This document shows, piece by piece, positions 45,074 to 59,100 of a DNA stretch of 64,000 bases. Source of the stretch: Dipylidium caninum (Eukaryota; Platyhelminthes; Cestoda; Cyclophyllidea; Dipylidiidae); the NCBI GenBank assembly GCA_017562135.1, contig QEYB01001389.1:1-64000 (forward strand). Reading direction: 5' to 3'. The notes beneath the pieces are model-generated. The model saw nothing but the letters and a program-made list of their open reading frames with translations, made no database searches and was not told the DNA's origin. Positions within the stretch are counted from its first letter, which is position 1; each line of letters begins with the position of its first letter. A program made the position numbers and the translations under genes.

Positions 45074-48000
45074 AAGCCCTCTTCGCGTCCACCGTGACAC
45101 TTAAACCCTTTGAGCAAAGTGGAAGATTGTCAATCGGGCGCCGATTTAGAAAGTCCCTGAAAGGAGGGCCGAGTCGTTTCACGCTACAACTTGTTTATTG
45201 AAAAAGGCATTTTTCGGAGGAAATTTACAAATTAGCAAATGACATAGCTGAAGTTAGGCTGTACTCTTTGCATGGCCTCAGACCGAGGCGAGTTTGACGC
45301 CTTCACACACGGTGGCCGTCCTGGTGTTCGGTGGGCGGACGACTCGCTGCGAGGGCAAAACTGGTGGAATTTCGGTTAAAACAGTTTTATTTGACTTATT
45401 CACGAGAGGTCTTTTGTTCACCAAGCAGTAGACGAGAAGTTGACATTTTTTGACACAAACACTCGCATCCAAACGGATACAATGGAGAGTTAAGCACTCA
45501 AGACCCACTGAAAACCATCTTTTGACGTTCTTCACCCCCTAAAAGTCAGTATTAAGCGACTTGACTTAATCAATCATTCTGTAAACCGCCTAATTAGGCC
45601 CTTAAAAGGCCCCTTAGGCGCCTTATTTACATGCACCGTGCACACTTGACACTCAATCCAGTGCACAGCGGTAGTGTTGCTGGTCACTCCTACTAATCTA
45701 AATCATCCACTTGCCGTACATTCTCTGAAGTTGCAAGTTATGGCACCGGAGGCACAGCCACACTGCCCACTGGCCCCACACCTCTGGTCCTTCCAATTTT
45801 TTTGAAATATATCCCTCACTAGTGCAACACCTCGGCCACAGGCAGGCTGTGTGTTCGTAAACCGGCGAGAGAAGGACGCTGTTCCCCCATGGAGGCGAGC
45901 AGTCGTTATCCGGGGTCCTCTCTCGCCTTGTACAGTGTAGAAGGCGTTTGGCCTTCACGTCGGAGGGAATAACAATTTAAGATATGGCACTTTAGCAGCG
46001 GTGAAATCGGATACGCTGTTAGTACACTCGGCACATGCTCGTAAATGATCTGTGCGAGTAGGAAAAAAGACAAAACAAAGGGATTTTCACCACCTACTTG
46101 CTAAATGTAACACATGTGCTACGAAAATGCCGGTTTTATCGGTAGTAAATTCACTCGGGTATTCGCAACCCTTGAGACAGAAATCATAATTCGGGTAGAA
46201 ATGTGAAAATTCGCCCTTGGAGTGTGCCTGTGCGTGCGTGTGAATCACACTAATTCGTGGCATAAAGCCGTTGCAGTACACGAAAGGGGCACCTCACTCC
46301 ATCGAGAACTGGAATTAGGAATCTGTGAGTATCACGTCTACCCGGTGCTACCGAGCTGGGAAGCACAGGACCACCATTTACAGTTGTGCAGGCGAAAATG
46401 TGTGTCCCCGTGAAAGGAGTGAGCCATGTGGACGGGGAAATCCTTCCCTCACTGCTCTACTAATCGGTGGAGGCGGTTCAGGTGGCGTCTTTCGCCTCCT
46501 GCGAAGCCCCTCGCCCCCGCACGAACAGTCAGCCGCTGAGTGGCAGTCCTGCCATCAGCTCCTTAGTCACCTTCTTGCATAAAAACCGACTCATTACCCG
46601 CTTTAACTGCCGATTATACACCTTGAAAGTACTCACCTCCTGTCTATTCCATTTTACATTCGAGTGTCATTCTCCGGCGCACATTGTTACTCTTTTTTTC
46701 GCAGTTCCAGGGCTTCATTAATTTGGTTTTTCCTTAACCATTCGCCACAAGACGGCAAATTTGGCCGAACATGCGTCTCAAATCTCGTCCCGTGTGCACA
46801 CAGTGGGGCGCTGAAGAACGCAGAAATCCAAAAGTGTCAGGCCTTTCCAACTAGATCGAGATAAAGTACGCACTTAACACAGTCTGCGATCCGAGAAAAA
46901 CGGATTTTCGCATCATAATATATAAAACGATGAATACTGCGTCGTTCGACGGAATGCTGACTTCGTCTGCTTTCCGCTGCGCCTCCCACAAAAGCGATAT
47001 ATTTGCGACATGGAGAAAAAATGTTTATCAACATTACACTGGAGAGTGTGTTACTGTGGTGTGTGTTGGCATGCCTCGATGTCACGAGATGTGCCTTCAA
47101 TTGCGTTAACTCACTGCCTTCAACCAGCTAATTTTAATGGCTCTTTCAGTTGCAATCCTCTCCATAAGCCACTACTTAGCCTGATTTACTAGTAAAGCAT
47201 GAAACATGAGCAGGTATTTACTGATAGATATTTAGACACCTGAAAAGTGAAAAAAAATGTCATCCTCTGTTGTATAACACTTTTGAAATTGAATGGATAT
47301 GAACTCTTCCGCCTTCTCTCGTCGCCTAGAACTCGACTTGGGACCGAAACTACCCGGTATTAAAAGAAACCGCAGAACCCTCTATTCCGCCGTGTTATCT
47401 TTGGCAAGAATGCATGGCAGAGGTTTACTTGCTTCTTCAATCGATGTTGAGTGTGATTTCTTTTGCCGTGTGAAAAAATTTAGACTCCGTTCGTATCAAA
47501 GTATTAAAGAATTTTAAGTCTTTAAAATATTCAAGGGTTGTGTAAGTGTCGCGCCGGTGAGAAAAAAAGCATTTTAACCAGTCACATATAGTAAAATTCG
47601 GATCTGGGGCTTATTACTAGGCTCTACATAAATTCCAACATGCTTGTCGAAAAGTCCGGCATTGCTGCTTATGAAATACACTCTTAAAGTCGTCAATATC
47701 ACCTTCGCTATGATAAAACCCATAACTTAACTCAAGCGAGTTACTCTGTTCACAATATTCTTGAGTATTTACGGGCCCTTCTGAACCCTGGCATTGAGAT
47801 TTAGTTGTCTGAAGTTGCATATGACCCCGTAATTGTATTCTACTCACAAAATATAAGTAGGTAAGCTTGACGGAGATGCATTAACAAAATCGAGAATAAA
47901 CAAAATGTCGGAATACAATTAAAGATAATTGAATTTGAAGGCTACTCTCTTAAGTCAACAAGTAGGTTGAGTATAACCGCGGATATTACCACAAATGGCT

Positions 48001-50495
48001 TCCAAAATAGGGCACGGCCGTAGATAAAGTGTGGCATGAGTATGCGGGAGATAGTGGAGTTGGAGTAAGAGTTGTCAGCGAAGTCGCGCTTGTTCCTACC
48101 TTCTTCGGCAGAATTCGCCTCTCCTCAATCTCGTCTTAAGATCTAATTTGGTAGAAATTGCCAAAAGTGGAAATTGAAGAGGTTGCAAAGGATCACTTAG
48201 TTCTCACAGCTCTCACTAATTTCTCATTTTCCTTTCAATCATCACGGAAAAGTAGGAGCATAGAATGTCGCCCTTCTCCAGTTGAAGTTCCATCCGTCCT
48301 CGGAGCTGCATTGCCATAGGAGGATTCAACACTTTTGTCCTGCTTAAGGGTTGGATATTAATTCTGAACTGGTTTATTTCGCACCGAGGTTACCCAAGTC
48401 ACCCAGTGAAGAGTAGATTTTCCGCCAATTGGTAACTTTTTCTCAAATGCGACTTAATTAGTTCTGTTTGCCCTACCGATTTTCAACTGTAGACATAGAG
48501 GAGATTCACTTAGCCTATGCTGTTAGCTTAACCTCAACACGACAACAAAAGCACCTACATCGTGGACATGTAAACAGAGCGTCATATTCGGTGCTTCTCT
48601 AACACAAAAAAGTGATTTTGATAGCCCCTTGGCACATTTATTCAGTGACAATAAGAAAGCAAAATATGTGGAAGTGGGCCCTTTGGAGGGAGAGCAGAGG
48701 GGTTTTTAAACGTCTTGAAGCATAAAGTCCGCAGTTCAGCAATGACAGGATTCAACAGGTCGCTGATAAACCTGTGTTTTATTTACTGGCGGTCTACGTG
48801 ACAAGTGTCCAATTAAGTCTGCCAGGTCAACTGACGGCAAACACTGCAATGTCATGTGGGTTCTTGTCCAGGTAACTCAGTAAATTCAAGGTCATCGCAG
48901 GAGACGGGGGAATTTGGGAGTTGAGATGCCACGAGAAGGCAGACTCGAATACAACCACAACATTCACCCGCGGAATGCGCGACTTAGCTGAATCGTCTGT
49001 CAAATAAGCCCTCACATCGCGTGGGACTGACAACACGGCACACAGGCCAAAATTCCAACCTTATGACGACAGAAATCGTGAAAACTGTTTCATCACTGCC
49101 TGCCCCACTAGCTCTCAGTCCGCCATCTTTTTTTCAACCTTTTTGCCAGTGAAACTTCCTCCACCTCCGCAACTTTCACTGCGGAGCCAAGGAGTAATTC
49201 CCCTTCCCCACCAACGACCTTCATTCTTATTTGCCAATCTCTCATCCATTCCCTTTGTGCATTTATGCTTTTCCAATGGCTCCTCGTAAAAGTTGAGCGC
49301 TGTGACCGCAAGGAAAGCCATTTCATCGTAACAAGCACCGACGCAGAGTGCACTTAACCACCACGGTCCTAACAACCTGTTGAGTTTTTAACAAGGTCTT
49401 CCAATTGCAAGGAGTTTGTGCGATGCCAAACACCAAATTGCATTAGCTGCTCTGCCAAATGTGAGTGCACCAGTTTACGGTTGTACACAAGGATAAACAT
49501 TTGCGCAAATGGCAACAGTGCTAAAACATCAGATTGCCTGTCATCTTGCGATGGAGGCCACCAACCTGTCGGGAGCGACGACTTGTAAGACCAACGACTC
49601 TGCGTGAGGGCAGAAGAGAAGGCACGAGATCCACAGCTTCCCTTCAAGGTAGACCAAATTGTGAATATCTTTGATTCAGCTGGAAACTAGAATGGCGGCC
49701 CCTCATGAGCTCCCAGCAAGGATACCGGAGTTGTCACCTCGTTGAGGGGAAAACGTCTGGAGACTCGGCGGCCTATACGCATTGATGACCGCCATCACCG
49801 ATCCAATCATTCGGTGACGATCGGACAGTCGCCTTCATGCTCTAATTGAAAAATTGCCGTCTCACCCGGTTTCGCACCTAAACCAGACTGCTTGGATGGT
49901 CTTAGGCGAAAAAACCAGTTAAGACCGCATCTGAAGGCAAAAAGTCACCTTTTGAACGAAAAGCACCGCTAGAGAATAGGTGCCACGGCTAGGACATTTT
50001 TAAAATGATCTGTTTATGGGAGGGGGGGGGGGTTGCGTCGAAATGTTCAACAACCATTCGAACTTTCCACTCCGTGAACGAAGTACATTTCAACTACTTT
50101 TACTAGTCTTAATATTAATTCGGATGATGGTAGCCATGCGACGTAGTATTTTTTAAAGGTACCGAAAAAGGATTTTAACCGTTGGTAAATAAGAGAAGAA
50201 GTGGACAAACACATAGGCCAAATATAGCAATAAGTTTTATGCAATCAAGTAATAAAATGCACAAATGCGGTTAATCGATGTGGCCTTTACAGGAGTGAAT
50301 AATAAGAGCTGTGGTGGCAACCTTGACCGATTCTTGTAGGAGATGGAATGGGAGGAGTGGATGACCTGAGTTGCCACGGAATTTGCAACTGGTAAGTGCC
50401 ACAGGAAAGCGAAATTGAAAGCATTTTTTCTTTTTGGGATGACAGTACATCGGTATCCTACAGATGTCGGGTTTTCGCCACAATGACCTCTCGAG

Positions 50496-53400
50496 TCAAG
50501 ACGTCTCATTCTCGTCGCCCCTTATAAAGTCTGAAAAGATCTTCTGTTGAGCAAGTCGTAGAGTCGGTTTTGGTGTGTTTCTTTTCAATTCACCATCCCT
50601 TCAAATAAAAAGAAGTAAAAGTAGAAGGTGGATGATAAATGGACCGAAAATCTTAAAGGCTTCTCTTTACGCGTACACAAGGTGGTGCTACAAAAGCGAG
50701 TACACACGTCTGCCACCTTCGATGTGTCTCTAAACTAAGGATGAGAAAGCATCAAAGACGTTTTTCTATCAGCCACCGAACCGGTCACTTGGGTAGTCTT
50801 ACTTATAAATCAACTTAACTCGAAAGTCCTCCCAAATCCCCCATTAATAATCGTTAGGATAAAATAGCGAAATTTGAACAATGTCACGTGATAGAAATGC
50901 ATTTAGGGAGCAAAAACCGTCCATACTCGTAAACTAAAAAAAGTGGCAAATGTAAGTAACAAGAACAGAGGCGTTTATCTTATTCGAAGACACAAAAAAA
51001 CCGCAAAAAGGGGCTGAGCAAGACATTGAAAACAAAATATCACACTGTTCAAACGTGATTATGCACTCCTATTCCCACCATCACCGAAAGTCTTGCATTA
51101 CTGTCGACGCTATGCCTTCACTCCAAATATATAAACAAATTGAGACAAAAATAAAGACCCACCAGTCCATATCCACCAAGCCACCACGTTCGGCAATCTT
51201 CCGCTTAACGCGATTGGAAAAACTGATTCCATCCTCTCCAGGTTGAGCAATTTCCGGCGGGAGGTACCACACATCGACCACAATGGCCCACGACGTCATG
51301 AGTTTCAAGAGGTAGTGAAACCAGGCCATCTTGGCTGCTGTTCCAAAAACAGTCGGCGTATTTCGGGTCGTACTGTAAAAAAGGAGATACGCAAGGGAAT
51401 ACAAGCCCTCTCAAGTTACTAGTAGAATTAATAAATAATCGCATAAAGGCGGTTCTTAATTTCCCCGCCGCTGACAATACTACGTTCACGCAGATGAAGT
51501 TGCTGATGGGTGGGGACTAGTCAAGTAGGACATGTCCCGTTTATTTGAGAGATAACATTAATTTAAAATGTAGGCAAGTGATAAAACTTTTAGTGCTATT
51601 TAAAAAGCTCCTTTCTCATAGTCCCATAACAAATACCGTAGTGTAATCTCGACGGGGTAAAGGGATAGCGTGGTGAAACAGGGAGAGAAATCGGAGAAAA
51701 GTGAGCTATGAAAAATAATTGAGTCATTTATTTAACTTTATCAGATAGAGTCTCGAATGGGTAATCACAAAAATCCCTAGTTGATAGCAAGTTTTCGATG
51801 AAAAAGTGTCCCCAATTGTGTCAGCTGAATATTGTTGAACCTTATTTCTGATATGCGCCCGTTGGGCAAAGGACTCCTTCAGCATGAAAGCAAAGTGGCT
51901 TTTTCATGGTTTCACACGATATTAGTAAACTAAGACAGATGATAAAATTAAGTTGACGGAAAATTTCCCTTGTAATATTAGATTGGAATGAAGAGCGTGG
52001 GAAGTAGTAAAATTATGTGATCATCCAACCACACATCCAAGGGTGTTTTATCACAACCCGGCGTATGGGAAAATTTTTAAAACTCAAACAACTTTCGAAA
52101 TACAGGATAGAATTTGAAATAAATGTGGGAGATATGAACAAGTGCTTTAGAGAAGACCTATCCAACTCAAATTGTTATTTTGCAATAAGACTAGGCCGAA
52201 CAATGACATAATACTCAAATTTTCAATTTAGGTATACCAAAACAACAAAATCCGAAAACTGCATTATTGTCAACAAAAGTGACAAGGAGGATTCATGTGA
52301 AGTAAATCGAGGTTGATGGCATGGAGTAGACAAATAATATCTTTTGGTCAGCAATTTATGGACTTGTATAGACATCAGTTCAAGAAAGATAAGAAATCAC
52401 GTAAAAGTAAAGATGACTCGACTGTGATTACAAATCGAGGGGTTGTTCAAATATTCGATAATAATCACATACAAGGCTCAGTGATTTCAGATCATTTGCG
52501 ATTGCAAAATAAAGCGTATGAGTGAAATGCCTCTATACTCTAGTACATTAAAAAGCATTGGTTGAGGCGATTAAAAATGGACAAATGAACCAACCTTGAT
52601 GGCAACAGGGTGAATAACAGCGCCGACTTCGAAACAGCCCTTTTTGAACTTCATCACAGAAGTGTTGTTGATGCACGTGCCTTCGGGGAAAATGAGGATG
52701 GGAGGGGCTCCAGGAACGGCGACATGCTCTTTCATACGAGCTGTTACCGCGCTGCGGTCAAAGATTTCACCCCGGTCAAACCAGATAGTGGGAACTGCGC
52801 AGGAGAGAATGTTCTCCACCAATCCAAAAAAACCACCCTGCCGCTGACCAATCTTATTACGCAGAAATTGTAAGGGAAAACAGCAATCATTGGTGCTCGC
52901 GCGTCATGAGTGGATATCAAAGAAATTCCCTGTCATTCGCACCCAGTAACAACAATCCCACATCAATATTTCTGATATAAAAATCTGGTGAACTGATGAT
53001 TTGAGTTTATGAAAGCCGAAATGCCTGAGTGAAATTACGCATGCAAAATTACTACAAATTAGAGAGAGTTAGACTTTTAAAGACGTTTCGAAAGCAATTA
53101 AGACACCCTCAATATTATTTCGACGGACTTATCACAAAAATTTACCTACAAACAGAGATATCTACTAGTGAATGCTTGAGGCGTCTGATGTGAGATAAAG
53201 AGCCATATCTCCACCCTAATCTAGGGAAAACGCAAACGACACCGGTTGGAATGGACGCAAAATATTGCATAGCATTATCCAGACTCTAAGTAGGTTCTTG
53301 ATACAATGAGTAAGCTATTGCAACACTGCAAGACTCATTGTTAACGTCGCGTTTATACTTTCAATGAAAAGAGCGAAATAACATAAACATATATCGTAAG

Positions 53401-55233
53401 CCCTGTAAGGTATTTTGCATAAACAGGTACCAAGCTCGTAATAAGGCGAGGAAATGGAGAGAGTATGAATAGAACTTCATATGACCTAGATTAAGAACAT
53501 ATTAAAAAAACGGGATCCAAATTACTTCAAAAATACATCAAAGCCATTATGATTCTAGGGATTCTACATAAAATAATGGAGAAATATTAAAGCATACGGA
53601 ATGTCATCGACATTTTTGAGCTGCTGACCTAAGTGTAGAGGGATTTTAATAGCCTGATGACAGACGTGGGAATAGAGTCACCAAAACTTTCAAGATGTGC
53701 CGTTAAATAAGAAGTGTAAAAGCGCAAAGTTGAATTGACACCAAAGTAAACACAACGATTGTTCCACACACATATCAGTGAATAATTACATTCAAGGTCC
53801 CTTATAGGCATAAAATCCAGGATGTTGGAATAATAAAGGCTAATAGACAAAGCCAGCATACCAGCTACCACGGAACTTATTGACACATTTACTAAGCTAA
53901 TGGAAACAAAAACACCCTACACAAGCTTTTAGTAACGTACTAGCGCGGAAATCTCACCCATTTGAGTATTATGTACACTTTCTTTAAATAACTAGTTCAG
54001 AGCATTCTTAGCAGCCACGTGAAGAATAAGCCTTGTCTAGCTCCAAATATAGACGAAAGGAAGAGTCTCCTAAATCCAAAATAAGAAATTGACTTATTCA
54101 ATCATACCCGGGTAGAAAGTATACTACACTAAAAATAGTTGTGGGCAACCAACAAAAAACGATGCAAAGGTGCTCAATGCAATGAGAATTTGTGGTGTTC
54201 GATGCCAAACTGACTACTGTGCGGTACAACAAGGTAATTCACATACCACAGCATATGTATTGTCGCTGGCCAGAACTGCAAAATCAACAGGGGTTGTGTG
54301 ATTTGCGACACAAATTGTGTTAGGCTTTGGACGGTTTTCACTAAGTTTAAGAAATACTCCATTTAGACATATCATAGGAGAAAAAGGGCAAATCAAATAT
54401 GCTTACGGGTTATGGAAACGAATAATGGCGGCGTAAGGGCAGAGGTTAAGCCGCATACAGCATCGGTAGCCCGGTCCAGTAAGCCATTTGCCCATTGCTG
54501 TATTTGGAAAAACGTTCTTCAGCAAGCCAAAAAACCACGCAAGTGTAACGCCAAAGAAACAGACAGCAAGTCTAAAAAATCAAAACTTGAAGGCGTCTTA
54601 CCGATTTGGGAAAAGAAAAAGATAGCGGATAATGAATCCTAGAAACCACAATGCCGTCAACGTCTTTTTACAGGAGGTGCTAAAAGACGATGTGGATAGT
54701 AAAGAATTCAAACTTGTAAAAATAGTAGTTCTGATTGCGACCCAGCAGATTCCAAACGCGAAGTTCTGCAGAAGAAAACCTTTTCGTCACATCATCTTCG
54801 ATTATTGCCTAGAAGTCCACATTTTATGGAGTATTTACTTCAACTCCAGACTTTATAAGGTAGGTTGGATATTCAAGCTTGAAAACTTTCCCTTCGATTT
54901 TGTAGTCGTTGCTCAACTGTATTTTGTCTTCACATAAGGTTACATCTCTTTCAATGAGATTGCCATCGACATAATCGGTAGCGACTTCTGTGTCATCCGG
55001 TCCGTCAGCCACCTTTCGCAGGCTTGCAGCTGACATAGATCTTTTGCCCATTTGTCGAGCGGTATACTACGAAATTCTTTTCAAAAAACATCGCATACCG
55101 ACATAATAGGATCCAAGATACTAATATAAATTTGGGGCAAAATATGAATATCGAGGAAGATTAAGACAACACACATTATGACAAATGTAGGGATAATGGC
55201 CAGGTAAGCCACTAACAATGTGTGCAGCACCAT
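50496..55233 (-). CDS. GPAT3/4: glycerol-3-phosphate acyltransferase, ER type (GPAT3/4 family)
   Basis: Acylates sn-glycerol-3-phosphate to lysophosphatidate at the ER membrane, the first step of phospholipid and triacylglycerol synthesis. Nine exons: 55233-55099, 55066-54944, 54808-54714, 54679-54602, 54571-54407, 54340-54247, 52852-52595, 51372-51163 and 50598-50496 (TGA). Predicted length is 419 residues, close to the family (about 430-460). An N-terminal hydrophobic segment (about residues 5-30) is an ER anchor; a second hydrophobic stretch covers about 130-165. Catalytic block I is NHTTPVD (212-218, His213 and Asp218, the NHx4D signature); block III is FPEGTC (285-290), followed by INNTSVMKFKKG. 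Other matches are DDVTKRFSSAELRVWNLL and LMTSWAIVVDVWYLPP. Exon 8 has one extra T in a TTT run (51318-51320), which shifts the frame; without it the length is 209 nt and joins exon 9 in phase. GPAT3 and GPAT4 cannot be told apart here. Introns contain no other recognised gene. Confidence 0.93.
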
Positions 55234-56118
55234 ACCCGATTGCACCCCAACACAGCTCTTTTAAAAGTGCAACAATACCTAAGCGTGTTAAAACAAGACA
55301 GCGATCTTATTGATAATTATAGATAACGTAATTTCCGCCTGCCGCAGGCAAACTTTAATGTAAATTACAATATATTAAAAAAAGCGCAACTACCGTGTTT
55401 ATAAAAATTAAAATGTGAAGTTGCTTTAAAAGAAATTCCCTGGGCTGTATGCATAACACGCAAGCTCTGTCATCCCCACCTTCGTGTACTCCATTAATAA
55501 CTGATGAAACCCCCCGAATCCCCTCCACCTTGGCCTTATCAGCATTAAGCACTTTCTCAATTTTATCGATGGAGCTTTAGAACTCTTCCAAACCGCACCT
55601 TACACACCACCCACCTATCTTTGCATATTCATTCCCTCATCCTCTCCATTGACGACCTCACTCGCTTGTTACCTCCACTTAACCCTCCTGGTCCTTGACA
55701 AAACCCCCCTTCCCGCTGAGCCCCACTTAAGAACGAGCCGAACTTACAGTTAAATGTTACATCACAATACCCACCACTACCTAATAGTGTAGAAAACAAC
55801 CTCTCACGTCCCACATTAGTATGAAGAAAAACCCAGTGATTTATACAGTCACACATGCACTAACGTATTTTGTAACTTTCCATGTCAGCAAGCGTTCCAG
55901 ATCTAGCAGCATAACGGTCAGCGAGGGGGATAAAAGAATCACATTAATAAAGAATGAGCGATGAAGCCACGAAGTCAAAATCATCGCTATGTCTCCGAAG
56001 ATAGACAACACATAGCGAACGCTTTATGTAATCTAGATAAATACGGATAACACTTGTAATGTTGTCTTCGAGCGAGTGCCGTCGTAATTCAATTAAAACT
56101 GTTTTTGAGCCCGGAGGT
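55234..56118. other. intergenic, between GPAT and MFSD6-like genes
   Basis: About 885 bp between the start of the acyltransferase gene and the stop of the upstream transporter gene, both on the minus strand. It must hold the 3' UTR of one and the promoter of the other. No clear poly-A signal, core promoter or RNA gene was recognised. Confidence 0.5.
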
Positions 56119-59100
56119 TCATTTGTCGTCATTTCGTGAGGAAGGGTAAAGGCTTCCCATCTCGTCACCTGTAAGTTAAAACTCGATATGCGTAAAGCCA
56201 ACGCATAAATAGCTTGTCAGAAAATGAATTCACTTGCTCTGTATTTTAAAATTTATAAGTTATCGTAAGGTGGTGCAAGCTAAATTCAAGACAAAAAAGC
56301 AAATGTTCGATTTTGAGATTAGTAAATTTTGACATAGCTCTTTACCAAATTCGACATTTTGCTATATGTAGTAGAGTTCTTACATAACAATCCACAAGTC
56401 AACTAAACAGTAAATCTGTTGGTACTTACTGGAGAGCCCATACCTCTTGTTGAAAGCAAATGCAAAAGTAGGTATTAAAAAATAGTAATCGTATTTTAAT
56501 TGCGGGAAAATATAGTTGTGGCCTCTCCATCGACCGAGCTATGAAATTCTGTCTTGAAAATCCCTTCTCGTAATTTAAATAACAGTCTTAAAAATAATAT
56601 GATTCGAGAAAAATCCACCAATGTTTAACCCTTATCAACATCCGATTTCAGGAAAAAAACTTAAACTGAATTAGACTATGCATAGGGTGAGAGAAGCGAG
56701 AATCATTGTTCACGAAAGGTATGCTGCGGAATTTAACACTTCGGTCAAGACAAAATCTCCTCCAGTCGGCATAGCAGTAATAAATTGCGGAGAATGAAAG
56801 TTAACGTAACTAGTAATTCAAAGGAGAAGGACCCACTCACTAGTATTGGTTTCATTAAATGCATTTTTGGAAGTGCGTTTGGCCGCAGCAACAGCGGCTG
56901 GAGACCTTGATGCTGGAATGAAGGGAGTTCCTGCAGGCGACATGAAAGCCGATTCATCGAATGTCCCACCCGTAGTTAGCATCGGCCTTTTACTGGCTTC
57001 CGGGTCGAATTTTGCATCAGCTTCTGTTGTCTCCTCATCACCAGCAGATATAGGCACTGCCTTCTCTTTGACCAGATAGTTAATTAAAAGGAAACCTATC
57101 AGAATGATGGCCGATGTGGTTCCGTAAGCACGGAACAGATTCCCAGTGCCTATGTAGAAAAAAAAGTTTGTTTAGATCTTTGTAATACACTTCCTTCACT
57201 CTAGAGTCACACGAATATTACTTTACTTTGAAATGGTTTCGCTGAGCGCATATTGAAAGTGGTGGCAGTGAGGGTTCGAAGAAGACTGGTCAATGCAATG
57301 GAATTCTTTGACAAACACTTGGACAAAGATTCCTCTCCGACAAATGATCTAATCTCCATTCAATGTCTACCCCCTAACAGTAATTTCTTCTCAAATCAAT
57401 CTGCCTTTAGTGTATACCCGCCTTCAAGCGACGGTTACAGCTTCTTTAAAGCAACAAACTTCTTGAATAATGTTAATTATCAACCCAAGGATGCGCCTCT
57501 GAAACATCGGAAGTTACATTAAACAATGAGCGCAAAATCTTGGCTCATTGGATCCACGTCATATTATGAATTCAACTTCACTTATGCATATACTTGTTTT
57601 GCCCAGCTTCTTCAAAACACCAAAATGTCGTACCGAAGTGGGCAGTGATAGCGCCTCCAATAATGGCTCCAAGGCCTTTTCCAAATCCATGGTTCATGCC
57701 CTGAAGAACACCTTGAGTTGAGATTCGATACTGAGGTTCAAAGCTTTGAGCTATGTAGGAACAACTGGCTGCCCATACGCCCGCATTCGTTATGCCTGAG
57801 GATAAAAGTGCACTAATTAAGAATCACAACGTCTTTTGAGAAATCAAAGACAGTGAAAAAGAGTGGTGCCTTGTGTGAACTTAAAACTACTTTATTTAGA
57901 AAGACAAATAGTCCGACTTACTACAGAACAGTTTTTACTGCCTGTCTCACGTGATATTACCCCGGATAGAATTGTAAAAAGCAGTTATTAACCACGCTCT
58001 CCTTCCTTACTTGTTTCATTTTGACGGTAGAGTTTGAGGAATTCACAGCATCACTCAGCAGACAACAGGTGACGATAATCAAGTCTGAAAAGTCACCCAG
58101 GAGGAGGCTGGACAGCACGAAACCGGCGCTTATGTTTAATCTATGTTTAGCCGCGGCTGAGAGATACATTTAATCGTAGCCTGAATATTTCTATTTATAA
58201 ATCCTAAATATTCGTTTTACTGATTTAAAAATTTTTTGCTTTATAGCATTTTTATTTTTTCTTCACGGAGCCAGATGGAAACCAAAGACGGTTTGCACCT
58301 ACTTTTCTTGTACGAAGTCTGACTCAATGAGAGAACAGCTCAACAAGCTTCGCAAAAACATTAAATAGGCCTTTTGAAATGGACCCACTAGTGAAAACAG
58401 TCGTCGATGTTGGTTCCATAAATTTCTTTTTGGTAATTTGAGTGGCCTCAAAGACCCTCGCCTTGGGGAAGACCACCGATCCATGTCGACACCGAGGAAA
58501 AATTAAGGACGATGAGAGTGGGAGCCGATACACCCAATCAACTAATGTTGAATTTGGGTCTAAACTAATAACTGGTCATGAATACGACTCCGGTTGAGTC
58601 GAAACATCTGCTTACAGTAAATAAGGGAAAAAATTGACTCATATGCTGGCCGTACGAAGTGGCGTATCTGAAAGCGATCGAGTGAGCGCAAGAGCAGGTG
58701 CACATCTTCTTAGCAATACACAATTGTCGCCGTTTTTCCACAGGTTCATCATTTGGGATGAAAAGTGGATTGTGCATGGTAATCGAAAGAGTAAATGTAG
58801 AGATAGGAATGCACCCCTTGGACACATCCTCGATCCTCACGTAATATTCTTCCGCCCGACCGATTATTACCTTTTCGCAATTACGAAGTGGTATTATTAA
58901 AGACTTTGAATCGCCTATTAACTCTCAAAGTAAAGACATTCTCAGCGCCCATTCCAGAGTTTTCAACCTAGCACATTGATTCTGAGGCAAGTAGTACCCT
59001 CTCTATAGTAGTTTTCGTCCACTGTTTTAAAAGCAATATTTATCGTGTGATTTATATCAAACACTCAGGACGCTTAGGCCCAATTTCAAGGGGTTAGAAA

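Larger units (their letters stand above)
40747..50495. other. 9.7-kb region with no supportable gene
   Basis: Open frames here are short (mostly under 120 codons), resemble no known protein, and lack matching splice signals or codon bias. The region contains simple repeats (41014-41049, 41346-41379), a 16-G run (45058-45073), an 11-G run (50022-50032) and AT-rich unique DNA. It should hold the promoter of gene A and perhaps untranslated exons, neither of which can be identified by eye. No tRNA, rRNA or transposon was recognised. Confidence 0.5.

Noticed and set aside
48827..49647. Cluster of short minus-strand frames as extra acyltransferase exons
   Set aside because: The acyltransferase C-terminus is already complete at 50598-50496, with a stop codon and family-like ending.
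58299..58840. Short minus-strand open frames between MFSD6-like exons 3 and 4
   Set aside because: They do not match the transporter family and the phases of exons 3 and 4 join directly without them.
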